From Micromonospora globbae (GTDB lineage: Bacteria > Actinomycetota > Actinomycetes > Mycobacteriales > Micromonosporaceae), in the NCBI RefSeq assembly GCF_003610785.1, contig NZ_RAQQ01000004.1, forward strand, positions 124,001-188,000: DNA of 64,000 nt. Direction: 5' to 3'. The notes beneath the pieces are model-generated. The model searched no databases. It was given only the letters and a program-made list of their open reading frames with translations, and was not told where the DNA came from. Of this stretch, positions 20,085 through 28,577 are shown piece by piece; position 1 is the stretch's first letter, and the number at the start of each line of letters is the position of its first letter. Both the position numbers and the translations under genes were made by a program.

Positions 20085-21065
20085 ATGGGCAGCATCGTCG
20101 CCGAAAACCGCAAGAGCCTGATGCTCTTCACCGGACGTGGCTTTCCGGAGCTGGCCAAGGAGATCGGCGAGGTGCTCGGCGTCGCGCCGACGCCGGCCGA
20201 CGCGTACGAGTTCGCCAACGGCGAGATCTTCGTACGGTACCGGGATTCCGTGCGTGGTTCGGACGCCTTCGTGGTGCAGTCCGTCACGCACGGCGTGAAC
20301 ACCTGGGTCATGGAGACCCTCATCATGATCGACGCGCTGAAGCGCGGCTCGGCCAAGCGGATCACGGTCGTCCTGCCGTTCTACCCGTACTCGCGGCAGG
20401 ACAAGAAGCACCGCGGGCGGGAGCCCATCTCGGCGCGGCTGATCGCCGACCTGCTGAAGACGGCGGGCGCGAACCGCATCCTGACCGTGGACCTGCACAC
20501 CGCGCAGATCCAGGGCTTCTTCGACGGCCCGGTGGACCACCTGTTCGCCATGGACGTGCTGGCCGAGTACGTGGAGCGCCAGTACGCGGGCCGGCCGCTC
20601 ACGGTGGTCGCGCCGGACTCGGGCCGGGTGCGGGTCGCCGAGCGGTGGACGGACCGGCTGGGTGGCTGCCCGCTGGCGTTCATCCACAAGACGCGGGATC
20701 CGCTGAAGCCGAACCAGGTGGTGGCGAACCGCGTGGTCGGTGACGTGGAGGGCCGGGTGTGCCTCATCGTCGACGACATGATCGACACGGGTGGCACGAT
20801 CTGCCGTGCGGCGGACATCCTGCGCGAGTCCGGCGCCGACGACGTGATCGTCGCGTCGACCCACGCGTTGCTCAGCGACCCGGCGACCGAGCGGTTGAAG
20901 AACAGCCCGATCAGCGAGGTCGTGGTCACGAACACGCTGCCGCTGCCTCCGGAGAAGCAGCTCGACAAGATCACCGTCCTGTCGATCGCGCCGCTGCTGG
21001 CCCGGGCGATCCGGGAGGTCTTCGACGACGGCTCGGTGACGACCCTGTTCGGTGGCCTGAGCTGA
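20085..21065 (+). CDS. prs: Ribose-phosphate pyrophosphokinase
   Basis: A 326-residue PRPP synthetase that makes 5-phosphoribosyl-1-pyrophosphate for nucleotide, His and Trp synthesis. Conserved elements: FTGRGFPELAKEI, FANGEIFVRY, FYPYSRQDKKHRGREPISA (flexible ATP loop), VDLHTAQIQGFFD, and the PRPP-binding loop CLIVDDMIDTGGTI near residue 226. Length and C-terminus (VTTLFGGL) are normal. ATG 20085 follows GGGAGCAG. It lies 57 bp after glmU and is probably co-transcribed with it. Confidence 0.96.
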   Translation: MGSIVAENRKSLMLFTGRGFPELAKEIGEVLGVAPTPADAYEFANGEIFVRYRDSVRGSDAFVVQSVTHGVNTWVMETLIMIDALKRGSAKRITVVLPFYPYSRQDKKHRGREPISARLIADLLKTAGANRILTVDLHTAQIQGFFDGPVDHLFAMDVLAEYVERQYAGRPLTVVAPDSGRVRVAERWTDRLGGCPLAFIHKTRDPLKPNQVVANRVVGDVEGRVCLIVDDMIDTGGTICRAADILRESGADDVIVASTHALLSDPATERLKNSPISEVVVTNTLPLPPEKQLDKITVLSIAPLLARAIREVFDDGSVTTLFGGLS

Positions 21066-21174
21066 CGGTCCGACCGGGATCCTGAGGGTGGTCCGGCGGC
21101 CCGGCACGGCCCGCCGTCGACGGGCCGCCACTCAAGGAGTCCGCCGGGGGCGGTGTCCCGCGGCTGGCGGGCGA

Positions 21175-21241
21175 CCGTCCGGGCCGTCCGGTGGGCCACC
21201 GTCCGGGCCGTCCGGCGGGACGCCTCCGGGCCGTCCGGCGG
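21175..21241. repeat. Three 24-bp-period repeats in the prs-rplY gap
   Basis: A block close to ccgtccgggccgtccggcg appears at 21175, 21199 and 21223, with a period of 24 bp. The third copy is degenerate. Each block is itself two GGCCGTCCG halves. The gap 21066-21529 (464 bp) otherwise holds only the rplY promoter and leader. Frames through the repeats read as Pro/Arg/Gly-rich nonsense, so I do not call a gene. Confidence 0.75.
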
Positions 21242-21348
21242 TGTGCCGTTCGCGCTGCCCGGCGGGCCGTCGCGTCGCCCGTCGGCGGGGCCCCGGGGCC
21301 CGGGTGCGGGGAGGCGGGGACTGGCGGAGGGGCGGGAATCCGCTCGGG

Positions 21349-21529
21349 TAGACTGGTGCGGTTGCCACGGCGAGGGTGCCCGGCGGGCCGCTGAGGAAGC
21401 ACCGCACGGAAGCACCGTCATCGACGCGGTGCTCCGGGCAGTCGTTCATGACGCATGAGCCCCAGCGAGCCCCTCGCCCCAGCACCGCAAGACGACAAGC
21501 CGCCGCAGCGAAGCATCAGGAGTTTCCCC
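21349..21529 (+). promoter_or_regulatory. rplY promoter (-10 TAGACT) and long leader
   Basis: TAGACT at 21349-21354 is the best -10 hexamer in the gap and would give a leader of about 170 nt before the rplY GTG. The leader contains a GCACCG/CGGTGC hairpin (21412-21432) and repeated GAAGCACCG. A long leader before a ribosomal-protein gene could be used for control, but no known motif is recognised. Confidence 0.4.
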
Positions 21530-22228
21530 GTGTCCGAGGTAAAGATCAGCGCCGAGCCCCGCACCGAGTTCGGCAAGGGTGGTGCCCGTCGTACCCGCCG
21601 GGCCGGCAAGGTGCCCGCCGTGCTGTACGGCCACGGCGAGAAGCCGAAGCACATCGCGCTGCCGGCCCGCGAGTTCGCGGCCGCGATCCGCAAGGGTGGC
21701 GCGAACCAGCTCTTCGCCATCGAGGTGAGCGACGGCACCCAGGTGCTGGCGCTTCCGAAGGCGATCCAGCGTGACCCGATCAAGGACACCTTCGAGCACG
21801 TCGACCTGCTGCTCGTCCGCCGGGGCGAGAAGGTCACCGTCGAGGTCCCGGTCGAGCTGACCGGTGAGGCCGCGAAGGACACGCTGATCGTGCACGACCA
21901 CGACACCCTCTCGGTGACCGCGGACGCCACCCGCGTGCCGGACCACCTGGAGGCGTCGATCGAGGGCGCCGAGGCGGGCGCCCAGGTCACCGCCGGCGAC
22001 GTGAAGCTGCCGGCCGGTGTCGAGCTGGCCGCCGACCCGGAGCTGCCGGTCGCCACGGTGACCGCCGCGCCGACCGCCGAGCAGCTCGAGGCCACCCTGC
22101 CCGAGGTCGAGGAGGCCACCGAGGAGGCCGAGGCCGAGGTCGGCGAGGTCACCGAGTCGTCCGAGGGCGCCGACACCGCTCCGGCCGCCGAGGGCGAGGA
22201 GAACGCCGAGGCGCGTACCGAGGCCTGA
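21530..22228 (+). CDS. rplY: 50S ribosomal protein L25/general stress protein Ctc
   Basis: A 232-residue long-form L25 (TL5/Ctc) that binds 5S rRNA. The N-terminal L25 domain begins VSEVKISAEPRTEFGKGGARRTRRAGKVPAVLYGHG, followed by the beta-rich TL5 C-terminal domain (VEVPVELTGEAAKDTLIVHDHDTLSV). A very acidic tail of about 50 residues (EEATEEAEAEVGEVTE) ends the protein. GTG 21530 has AGGAG seven bases upstream, and the longer frame to 21455 is discounted. It sits between prs and pth. Confidence 0.94.
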   Translation: MSEVKISAEPRTEFGKGGARRTRRAGKVPAVLYGHGEKPKHIALPAREFAAAIRKGGANQLFAIEVSDGTQVLALPKAIQRDPIKDTFEHVDLLLVRRGEKVTVEVPVELTGEAAKDTLIVHDHDTLSVTADATRVPDHLEASIEGAEAGAQVTAGDVKLPAGVELAADPELPVATVTAAPTAEQLEATLPEVEEATEEAEAEVGEVTESSEGADTAPAAEGEENAEARTEA

Positions 22229-22246
22229 TTCGGCCGGTCCACGTGC

Positions 22247-22279
22247 GACAGGCGTCCCCGCGCGGTGGGGGCGCCTGTC
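22247..22279 (+). terminator. Hairpin after rplY
   Basis: Arms 22247-22259 and 22267-22279 pair over 13 bp with one G-T wobble around a 7-nt loop, 19 bp after the rplY stop. There is no T-tract, as is usual for terminators in such GC-rich genomes. It separates rplY from pth. Confidence 0.6.
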
Positions 22280-22323
22280 GGCGTATCCGGGGTGTGTGAG
22301 ACCGACAGCGGGAAGGGCGGGTC

Positions 22324-22914
22324 GTGACGGACGAGGCGGGGCCGTGGCTGGTGGTCGGCCTGGGCAACCCGGGCCGGGAGTACGCCGGTAACCGGCACAA
22401 CGTCGGCTTCATGGTGGCGGACCTGCTCGCGCAGCGGGTGGGCGCGAAGTTCGGCCGGCACCGGCGGGCGGTGGCCGAGGTGGCCGAGGGCCGCCTGGGT
22501 CTCGGTGGGCCGCGGCTGGTGCTCGTGAAGCCGCTGACCTACATGAACCTCTCCGGCGGGCCGGTGGCGGCGCTGGGCCAGTTCTACAAGGTGCCGCCGG
22601 GGCGGGTGGTCGCGGTGCACGACGAGCTGGACATCGGCTACGGGCAGCTGCGGGTGAAGTGCGGCGGCGGCGAGGGCGGGCACAACGGGCTGCGCTCGAT
22701 GACGAAGTCGCTGGGCACGAAGGAGTACGTGCGGGTCCGGTTCGGCATCGGCCGGCCGCCGGGGCGGCAGGACCCGGCCGACTTCGTCCTGTCGGACTTC
22801 AACGCGGCGGAGCGCAAGGAGCTGGAGTTCCTGGTCGACCGGGCGGCGGACGTGGTGGAGTCGGTCGTGCTCCGCGGGGTGGAGCCGACGCAGAACCTCT
22901 ATCACGGCGGCTGA
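22324..22914 (+). CDS. pth: Peptidyl-tRNA hydrolase
   Basis: A 196-residue Pth1 esterase that frees tRNA from prematurely released peptidyl-tRNA. Signatures: [26 protein letters not shown] (catalytic His in HNVG), [31 protein letters not shown] and [16 protein letters not shown] 22324 has GGGAAGGGCGGG upstream. It closes the glmU-prs-rplY-pth neighbourhood. Confidence 0.95.
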   Translation: MTDEAGPWLVVGLGNPGREYAGNRHNVGFMVADLLAQRVGAKFGRHRRAVAEVAEGRLGLGGPRLVLVKPLTYMNLSGGPVAALGQFYKVPPGRVVAVHDELDIGYGQLRVKCGGGEGGHNGLRSMTKSLGTKEYVRVRFGIGRPPGRQDPADFVLSDFNAAERKELEFLVDRAADVVESVVLRGVEPTQNLYHGG

Positions 22915-23030
22915 CTGCGGTGGGCGTACCGGGCCGGTAGTCTGCGCCTTTCGGTGTGCGCGACCGGCGGCGCCGGGTCCCGGCGGGATGTCCCGGCGTC
23001 GTGGTCGGGCCCTGGCGACGGGAGCGGATC

Positions 23031-23861
23031 ATGACGAGTCCTCCGATGGTCGACGGCGCGTTCGCCCGGTGGCTGGCGGCCCGTGCGGGCCAGGCGCTGC
23101 TGGGGCTGCGGGCGGAGCTGGGGTTCGGTGACCCGGCGGCGCTGAAGTCGGCGGGGGACAAGGTCGCGCACGAGCTGATCCGCACGGAGCTGGCGGCGTG
23201 GCGTCCGGGTGACGCGGTGCTCTCGGAGGAGGACGAGGGGGCGCGGCTGGCCTGGGCGGCCGAGGTGAACCCGGGGACGGTGTCCCGGTTGACGGCCGAC
23301 CGGGTGTGGATCGTCGACCCGCTGGACGGCACGCGGGAGTTCGCCGAGGAGGGGCGCGCGGACTGGGCGGTGCACGTGGCGCTCTGGGCGCGCGACGCGC
23401 CGGGCCCGCACGGGCTGGTCGCCGGGGCGGTGGCGCTGCCCGCGCAGCAGCGGGTGCTCGCGACCGACTATCCGCCGGGGTATCCGCCGATGACGGTGGA
23501 GGCGGCGGCCGGCCGGGACCGGATCATCCGGTTGGCGGCGAGCCGGAGCCGGCCGCCGGTGTTCCTCACCGACCTGGCCGAGGACGTGGGCGCGCACCTG
23601 GTGCCGATGGGTTCGGCGGGCGCGAAGATCGCCGCGGTGGTGACCGGTGAGGTGCACGCGTACATCCACGCCGGCGGCCAGTACGAGTGGGACTCGGCGG
23701 CGCCGGTCGCTGTGGCGACGGCCACCGGGCTGCACGCTTCCCGGATCGATGGATCTGCGCTGAAATACAACGAGGCGGATCCACGCCTTCCCGACCTGCT
23801 GGTCTGTCGTCGGGATCTCGCCCCCCGGTTGCTTGCGGCGTTGCAGAGACATTCCGGGTAA
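23031..23861 (+). CDS. cysQ: 3'(2'),5'-bisphosphate nucleotidase, CysQ type
   Basis: A 276-residue member of the inositol monophosphatase superfamily. Metal-site motifs: SEEDEGA (Glu-Glu), WIVDPLDGTREF at about residue 95, and WDSAAPVAVATATG near 222. CysQ removes phosphate from PAP/PAPS and so relieves inhibition of sulfate assimilation. The neighbours cysD and cysN, starting 75 bp downstream, support this over a generic inositol phosphatase. ATG 23031 follows GGGAGCGG, and the open frame back to 22956 is discounted. Confidence 0.85.
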   Translation: MTSPPMVDGAFARWLAARAGQALLGLRAELGFGDPAALKSAGDKVAHELIRTELAAWRPGDAVLSEEDEGARLAWAAEVNPGTVSRLTADRVWIVDPLDGTREFAEEGRADWAVHVALWARDAPGPHGLVAGAVALPAQQRVLATDYPPGYPPMTVEAAAGRDRIIRLAASRSRPPVFLTDLAEDVGAHLVPMGSAGAKIAAVVTGEVHAYIHAGGQYEWDSAAPVAVATATGLHASRIDGSALKYNEADPRLPDLLVCRRDLAPRLLAALQRHSG

Positions 23862-23910
23862 CCTCAACGCAAGTTCTTGACATCCCCGACCGGAAAAGTC
23901 TGGAAATCGG

Positions 23911-23940
23911 ATGAGCGAGCGAATCGAGCCCGGGTCATGA
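23911..23940 (+). CDS. 9-aa upstream ORF overlapping the cysD start (MSER type)
   Basis: ATG 23911 opens MSERIEPGS and stops at TGA 23938-23940, which shares ATGA with the cysD start at 23937. Its first codons (ATG AGC GAG CG) are the same as those of the duplicated mini-ORFs at 48718 and 48798 and of the permease at 48878. CysD lacks a good ribosome site of its own (cccgggtc), so re-initiation after this ORF is plausible. With nine codons, chance cannot be excluded. Confidence 0.4.
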   Translation: MSERIEPGS

Positions 23941-24845
23941 CCGCCCCCGCATACCAGGTCTCACACCTCGACGCGCTGGAGGCGGAGAGCATCTTCGTGA
24001 TGCGCGAGGTGGTGGCCGAGATGGAGCGTCCGGTGCTGCTCTTCTCGGGCGGCAAGGACTCCATCGTGATGCTGCGGCTCGCCCAGAAGGCGTTCGCCCC
24101 GGCGAACATCCCCTTCCCGGTGATGCACGTGGACACCGGGCACAACTTCCCGGAGGTCATCGAGTACCGCGACCGGCGGGTGGCCGAGCTGGGGCTGCAC
24201 CTGGTGGTGGCGAGCGTGCCGGAGGCGCTGGCCCGCGGGCTGGTCCGCGAGTCGCCGGACGGGACCCGCAACCGCATCCAGACGCCGGTGCTGCTGGAGG
24301 CCGTGGAGAAGCACCGCTTCGACGCGCTCTTCGGTGGTGCTCGCCGGGACGAGGAGAAGGCCCGGGCCAAGGAGCGGGTGTTCAGCTTCCGCGACGAGTT
24401 CGGCCAGTGGGATCCGAAGAACCAGCGGCCGGAGCTGTGGGCGCTCTACAACGGCCGGCACCACCCGGGTGAGTCGATCCGCGTCTTCCCGCTGTCCAAC
24501 TGGACCGAGCTGGACGTCTGGCACTACATCGCGCGGGAGCGGATCGCGCTGCCGTCGATCTACTACGCGCACGAGCGTGCGGTGGTCGAGCGGGACGGGA
24601 TGCTGTACGCGGTGAACGAGTTCATCCGCCCCCGGGCGGGCGAGGAGCAGTTCAAGGCGCGGGTGCGCTACCGCACGGTGGGCGACGCGTCCTGCACGGC
24701 CGCCGTGCGCTCCGACGCCGACACCGTGGAGAAGGTCATCGAGGAGGTGGCCGCGACCCGGATCACCGAGCGCGGCGCGACCCGCGGTGACGACCGGGTC
24801 AGCGAGGCCGCCATGGAGGACCGCAAGCGGGAGGGCTACTTCTGA
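23937..24845 (+). CDS. cysD: Sulfate adenylyltransferase subunit 2
   Basis: A 302-residue catalytic subunit that with CysN makes adenosine 5'-phosphosulfate from sulfate and ATP. The PP-loop is LLFSGGKDSIVMLRLA near residue 38. Further support: HVDTGHNFPEVIEYRD, GGARRDEEKARAKER and NWTELDVWHYI. ATG 23937 gives the family N-terminus (YQVSHLDALEAESIFVMREV). TTGACA at 23877-23882 is a candidate -35. The TGA stop shares its last base with the cysN ATG, so the two are translationally coupled. Confidence 0.95.
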   Translation: MTAPAYQVSHLDALEAESIFVMREVVAEMERPVLLFSGGKDSIVMLRLAQKAFAPANIPFPVMHVDTGHNFPEVIEYRDRRVAELGLHLVVASVPEALARGLVRESPDGTRNRIQTPVLLEAVEKHRFDALFGGARRDEEKARAKERVFSFRDEFGQWDPKNQRPELWALYNGRHHPGESIRVFPLSNWTELDVWHYIARERIALPSIYYAHERAVVERDGMLYAVNEFIRPRAGEEQFKARVRYRTVGDASCTAAVRSDADTVEKVIEEVAATRITERGATRGDDRVSEAAMEDRKREGYF

Positions 24846-26155
24846 TGAGCGTCGAGACCGCCGCGGCCACCCCGGTCGGCGCCGGGCCGGAGGCCCGGCG
24901 CATGGACCTGCTGCGCTTCGCCACCGCCGGCAGCGTCGACGACGGCAAGTCGACGCTGATCGGCCGGCTGCTCTACGACACGAAGTCGCTGTTCACCGAC
25001 CAGTTGGCCGCGGTGGAGGCGGTCAGCGCGGCGCGCGGCGACGAGTACACCAACCTGGCGCTGCTCACCGACGGCCTGCGGGCGGAGCGGGAGCAGGGCA
25101 TCACCATCGACGTGGCGTACCGCTACTTCGCCACGCCGCGGCGGAAGTTCATCATCGCCGACACGCCGGGGCACATCCAGTACACGCGGAACATGGTCAC
25201 CGGCGCGTCGACGGCCGACCTGGCGCTGATCCTCGTGGACGCCCGCAAGGGTCTCGTGGAGCAGTCCCGCCGCCACGCGTTCCTGTGCTCGCTGCTGCGG
25301 GTGCCGCACCTCGTGCTCTGCGTCAACAAGATGGACCTGGTCGACTTCTCCCAGGAGGTCTTCGAGCGGATCGCCGACGAGTTCACGGCGTTCGCCGCGA
25401 AGCTCGAGGTGCCCGACCTGGCCGTGGTGCCGGTCTCCGCGCTCAAGGGCGACAACATCGTGAGCCGGTCGCCGAACATGCCGTGGTACGAGGGCCCGGC
25501 GCTGCTGCACCACCTGGAGCGGGTGCACATCGCCAGCGACCGCAACCTGGTCGACGTGCGGTTCCCGGTGCAGTACGTGATCCGTCCGCAGTCGACGACG
25601 GTCACGGACTACCGGGGCTACGCGGGGCAGGTCGCCTCGGGGGTGCTCAAGCCGGGTGACGAGGTGATGGTGCTGCCCTCGGGTTTCACGAGCCGGATCG
25701 CCTCGGTGGAGACCGCCGACGGCCCGGTCGCCGAGGCGTTCCCGCCGATGTCGGTGACCGTACGCCTGACCGACGAGATCGACATCTCCCGGGGCGACAT
25801 GATCTGCCGGCCGAACAACGCGCCGGCGGTGGCCCAGGACATCGAGGCGATGGTCTGCTGGATGGACGAGACCCGGCCCCTGCAGGTCGGCGGCAAGTAC
25901 GCGATCAAGCACACCACCCGCTCGGCGCGGGCGATCGTGCGCGGCCTGCACTACCGGCTCGACATCAACTCCCTGCATCGGGACGAGGCGGCGGGCGAGC
26001 TGCGGTTGAACGAGATCGGCCGGGTCCGGCTGCGGACGACGGTCCCGCTGCTCGCCGACGAGTACCGGCGCAACCGGACCACCGGCGGGTTCATCATCAT
26101 CGACGAGAGCACCAACCGCACGGTGGGCGCCGGCATGATCGTCGAGGCCGGCTGA
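24845..26155 (+). CDS. cysN: Sulfate adenylyltransferase subunit 1 (GTPase)
   Basis: A 436-residue EF-Tu-like GTPase that drives APS synthesis by CysD. GTP-binding motifs are GSVDDGKSTLIGRL (G1, near residue 30), DTPGH (G3) and CVNKMDLVDF (G4), followed by two beta-barrel domains. There is no CysC (APS kinase) domain, so APS must be reduced directly or phosphorylated by another protein. ATG 24845 overlaps the cysD stop (TGATG). Confidence 0.95.
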   Translation: MSVETAAATPVGAGPEARRMDLLRFATAGSVDDGKSTLIGRLLYDTKSLFTDQLAAVEAVSAARGDEYTNLALLTDGLRAEREQGITIDVAYRYFATPRRKFIIADTPGHIQYTRNMVTGASTADLALILVDARKGLVEQSRRHAFLCSLLRVPHLVLCVNKMDLVDFSQEVFERIADEFTAFAAKLEVPDLAVVPVSALKGDNIVSRSPNMPWYEGPALLHHLERVHIASDRNLVDVRFPVQYVIRPQSTTVTDYRGYAGQVASGVLKPGDEVMVLPSGFTSRIASVETADGPVAEAFPPMSVTVRLTDEIDISRGDMICRPNNAPAVAQDIEAMVCWMDETRPLQVGGKYAIKHTTRSARAIVRGLHYRLDINSLHRDEAAGELRLNEIGRVRLRTTVPLLADEYRRNRTTGGFIIIDESTNRTVGAGMIVEAG

Positions 26156-26184
26156 GTCCCCCCCCGTGACCGGCGTCGCCGGGG

Positions 26185-27312
26185 TCAGCTTCGCTGCTCG
26201 GAGGTGGTGATGGTGGCGCGGGCCGCCAGGCGGCTCCAGATCCGGTAGCCGAGCCAGCGGATGGCGGGGCCGGCCCGGCGGCTGAGCTGCCGCCAGAGGC
26301 GCAGGGCGAGGACGAGGCAGGCCGGCGCCAGCAGCAGGACGCCGAGCGCGCCGAGCACACTGTCGGTCGTCGGGGCGATCCCGTTGAGCAGCAGCCCGGC
26401 CAGGGCGGCCGCGGTGAACGCCAGGCAGACGACGACGGTCCGCGCGCCGAGCTGCCGGCGTAGCTGCCAGCGCACGGGCGACGGCTGCCGCCGCCAGGTC
26501 AGCAGCGACCATCCGGCCACGGCCGCCGGGACCAGCAGCGCGGTGGCGAGCCGTACGGGTCGGGCCGCGTCCACCACCGCGAACAGGACCACGTGCGCCA
26601 CGGCGGCCAGCGCCAGCACGTCGAACAACCGCCACCACAGGGCGGCGGCCACCACGGCGTGGCGTACGGCGGCCGACCCGTCGTGCGGGTCCGCGGCCAG
26701 CGCGTCGGTGAAGCCCCGCGCGGCCCGCCCGACGCGGTCCTGTGCGGCGTCGAACAGCGCGAGCTGGTGCAGGGCCGGCTCGTACGACGGGTCCAGCGCC
26801 AGCGCCTGCCGGCAGGCGGCCCGGGCGGCCCGGAGCCGACCCATGCGGGCGTGCACCCGGGCGTCGAGCAGGTGCACCCCGGGCACCTGCGGGGCGAGTT
26901 CGAGGGCGGTGTCGGCGTGCCGGCGGGCGACGACGACGCGGGTGGGGTTGCCGAGCGTGAGCAGCGCCTCGGCGAGCAGCGCGTGCGCCTCCCAGACGCC
27001 GGCCGCCCGTTCCAGGGCGGCCTGGGCGGCCGCGGCCGCGTACGCGGGCTGGCCGGCGGCGAGCAGGATCCGGCCCTTCTCCACGAGCAGGTGCTGGGGC
27101 GTGGCGGCGAGGGCGAGCGCCCGGTCGATGACCCGCAGCGCCTCGGCGAACTGGCCGAGCATGCGGTGGCAGCGGGCGAGGTGGTAGAGGACGCCGACGT
27201 GCTCGGGCTGCTCGGCCAGCACGCCCCGGAGCACTTCCACCGCCTCGGCGTGGCGCCCGACCTCGATGAGCGCCACCGCCCGCTGTTGGGCGGCCAACCC
27301 GGTGTCGGTCAC
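26185..27312 (-). CDS. TPR-repeat membrane protein
   Basis: A 375-residue protein of unknown role. Residues 1 to about 200 are tetratricopeptide repeats (for example AVALIEVGRHAEAVEVLRGVLAEQPEHVGVLYHLARCHRMLG), a protein-interaction scaffold. The second half has four to five hydrophobic helices (LFDVLALAAVAHVVLFAVV, TALLVPAAVAGWSLL, VVVCLAFTAAALAGLLL, VLGALGVLLLAPACLVLAL). The repeats therefore probably face the cytoplasm from a membrane anchor. GTG 27312 has GGGAAGGGGACGAG upstream. It converges with cysN. Confidence 0.8.
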   Translation of the reverse strand: MTDTGLAAQQRAVALIEVGRHAEAVEVLRGVLAEQPEHVGVLYHLARCHRMLGQFAEALRVIDRALALAATPQHLLVEKGRILLAAGQPAYAAAAAQAALERAAGVWEAHALLAEALLTLGNPTRVVVARRHADTALELAPQVPGVHLLDARVHARMGRLRAARAACRQALALDPSYEPALHQLALFDAAQDRVGRAARGFTDALAADPHDGSAAVRHAVVAAALWWRLFDVLALAAVAHVVLFAVVDAARPVRLATALLVPAAVAGWSLLTWRRQPSPVRWQLRRQLGARTVVVCLAFTAAALAGLLLNGIAPTTDSVLGALGVLLLAPACLVLALRLWRQLSRRAGPAIRWLGYRIWSRLAARATITTSEQRS

Positions 27313-27419
27313 CTCGTCCCCTTCCCGCTCGCCGGTCGCGGCGACACCCTACCGATCGTCGCGGGTGGACGCGTCACGCGGATTCCGTGCCGGTGGCGGC
27401 CCGGCCCCGCGGGTCGGCG

Positions 27420-28577
27420 TCAGTCGAGGCGGGTGGCGCCGCCGGCCGGAAGCACGGTCACGTGGCCGGGGGCGGGGAAGCCCTTCTTGGCGTACGCGGC
27501 TGTGACGGCGTCGGCGACGGCCTCGGCGGCGTCCACCTCGACCAGCGCGAGCACGCACCCGCCGAAGCCGCCGCCGGTCATCCGGGCGCCGAGGGCGCCG
27601 GCGGCGAGCGCCGCCTCGACCGCGGTGTCGATCTCCGGCACGGTGATCTCGAAGTCGTCGCGCATGGAGACGTGCGACGCGGTGAGCAACGGCCCGATCT
27701 CGCGGACCCGGCCGGCGCGCAGCAGCGCCACCGTGTCGAGCACCCGCTGGTCCTCGGTGACCACGTGCCGGACCCGCCGCCGCGTCTCCGGGTCGTCGAG
27801 GCGGGCGAGCGCGGTGTCGAGCTGGTCGATGCCGACGTCGCGCAGGGCCGGCACGCCGAGCCGCGCGGCGCCGGCCTCGCAGGAGCGGCGGCGGGCGGCG
27901 TACTCGCCGTCGGCGTGCCGGTGCGGGGCGTGGCTGTCGACGACCAGCATGGCCAGGCCCGCGGCGTGCAGGTCGAACGGGATGTGTTCGACCTCCTCGG
28001 TGCGGCAGTCGAGGAAGAGCGCGTGCCCGTCGCGGCAGCGGATGGCCGCCGACTGGTCCATGATCCCGGTCGGCGCGCCGACGTAGACGTTCTCGGCGCG
28101 CTGGGCCAGCCGCGGCTGCCGCTCGGCGGGGAGGTCGAGGCCGCCCAGGTCGACAAGGGCGGTCAGCACGGCCGCCTCCAGGGCCGCCGACGACGACAGC
28201 CCCGCGCCGAGCGGCACGTCGGAGGCGATCGCCAGGCGGGCGCCGGGCACGTCGTGGCCGGCGTCGCGCAGCGCCCACACCACCCCGGCGACGTACGCGC
28301 CCCAGCCGGTGACCCGGCCCGGTTCGGCGACCTCGTCGGCGCCGAAGGTGACGGTCTCGTCGGAGAGCTCGGACCACACCGTCCAGCGGGCGCCGTCCTG
28401 CCCGGCGGCGGCGGCCACGGTACGCAGGGGAAGCGCGAAGGGCAGGACGAAGCCGTCGTTGTAGTCGGTGTGCTCGCCGATCAGGTTGACCCGGCCGGGC
28501 GCCGCCCAGCGGCCGGCGGGCGGCTCACCGTAGCGGGTGCGGAAGCCGGCGGCGGCGCGCTCGGCGACGTCGGTCAT
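27420..28577 (-). CDS. galK: Galactokinase
   Basis: A 385-residue GHMP kinase that phosphorylates galactose at C1 in the Leloir pathway. Signatures: APGRVNLIGEHTDYNDGFVLP (galactokinase box) near residue 27, DVPLGAGLSSSAALEAA (ATP loop) near 120, and MTGGGFGGCVLAL near 335. The ATG at 28577 shares ATGA with the galE stop, so it is translated by coupling. No galT is in the window. The very long open frame that extends upstream on this strand is not coding beyond 28577. Confidence 0.95.
   Translation of the reverse strand: MTDVAERAAAGFRTRYGEPPAGRWAAPGRVNLIGEHTDYNDGFVLPFALPLRTVAAAAGQDGARWTVWSELSDETVTFGADEVAEPGRVTGWGAYVAGVVWALRDAGHDVPGARLAIASDVPLGAGLSSSAALEAAVLTALVDLGGLDLPAERQPRLAQRAENVYVGAPTGIMDQSAAIRCRDGHALFLDCRTEEVEHIPFDLHAAGLAMLVVDSHAPHRHADGEYAARRRSCEAGAARLGVPALRDVGIDQLDTALARLDDPETRRRVRHVVTEDQRVLDTVALLRAGRVREIGPLLTASHVSMRDDFEITVPEIDTAVEAALAAGALGARMTGGGFGGCVLALVEVDAAEAVADAVTAAYAKKGFPAPGHVTVLPAGGATRLD

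Noticed and set aside
18204..21131. 975-codon open frame opposite glmU and prs
   Set aside because: It is a shadow of two well-recognised genes and also crosses a tRNA gene.
21066..21348. Gene in the prs-rplY gap
   Set aside because: Frames through it are short, Pro/Arg/Gly-rich and repeat-derived, with no ribosome site or conserved phrase.
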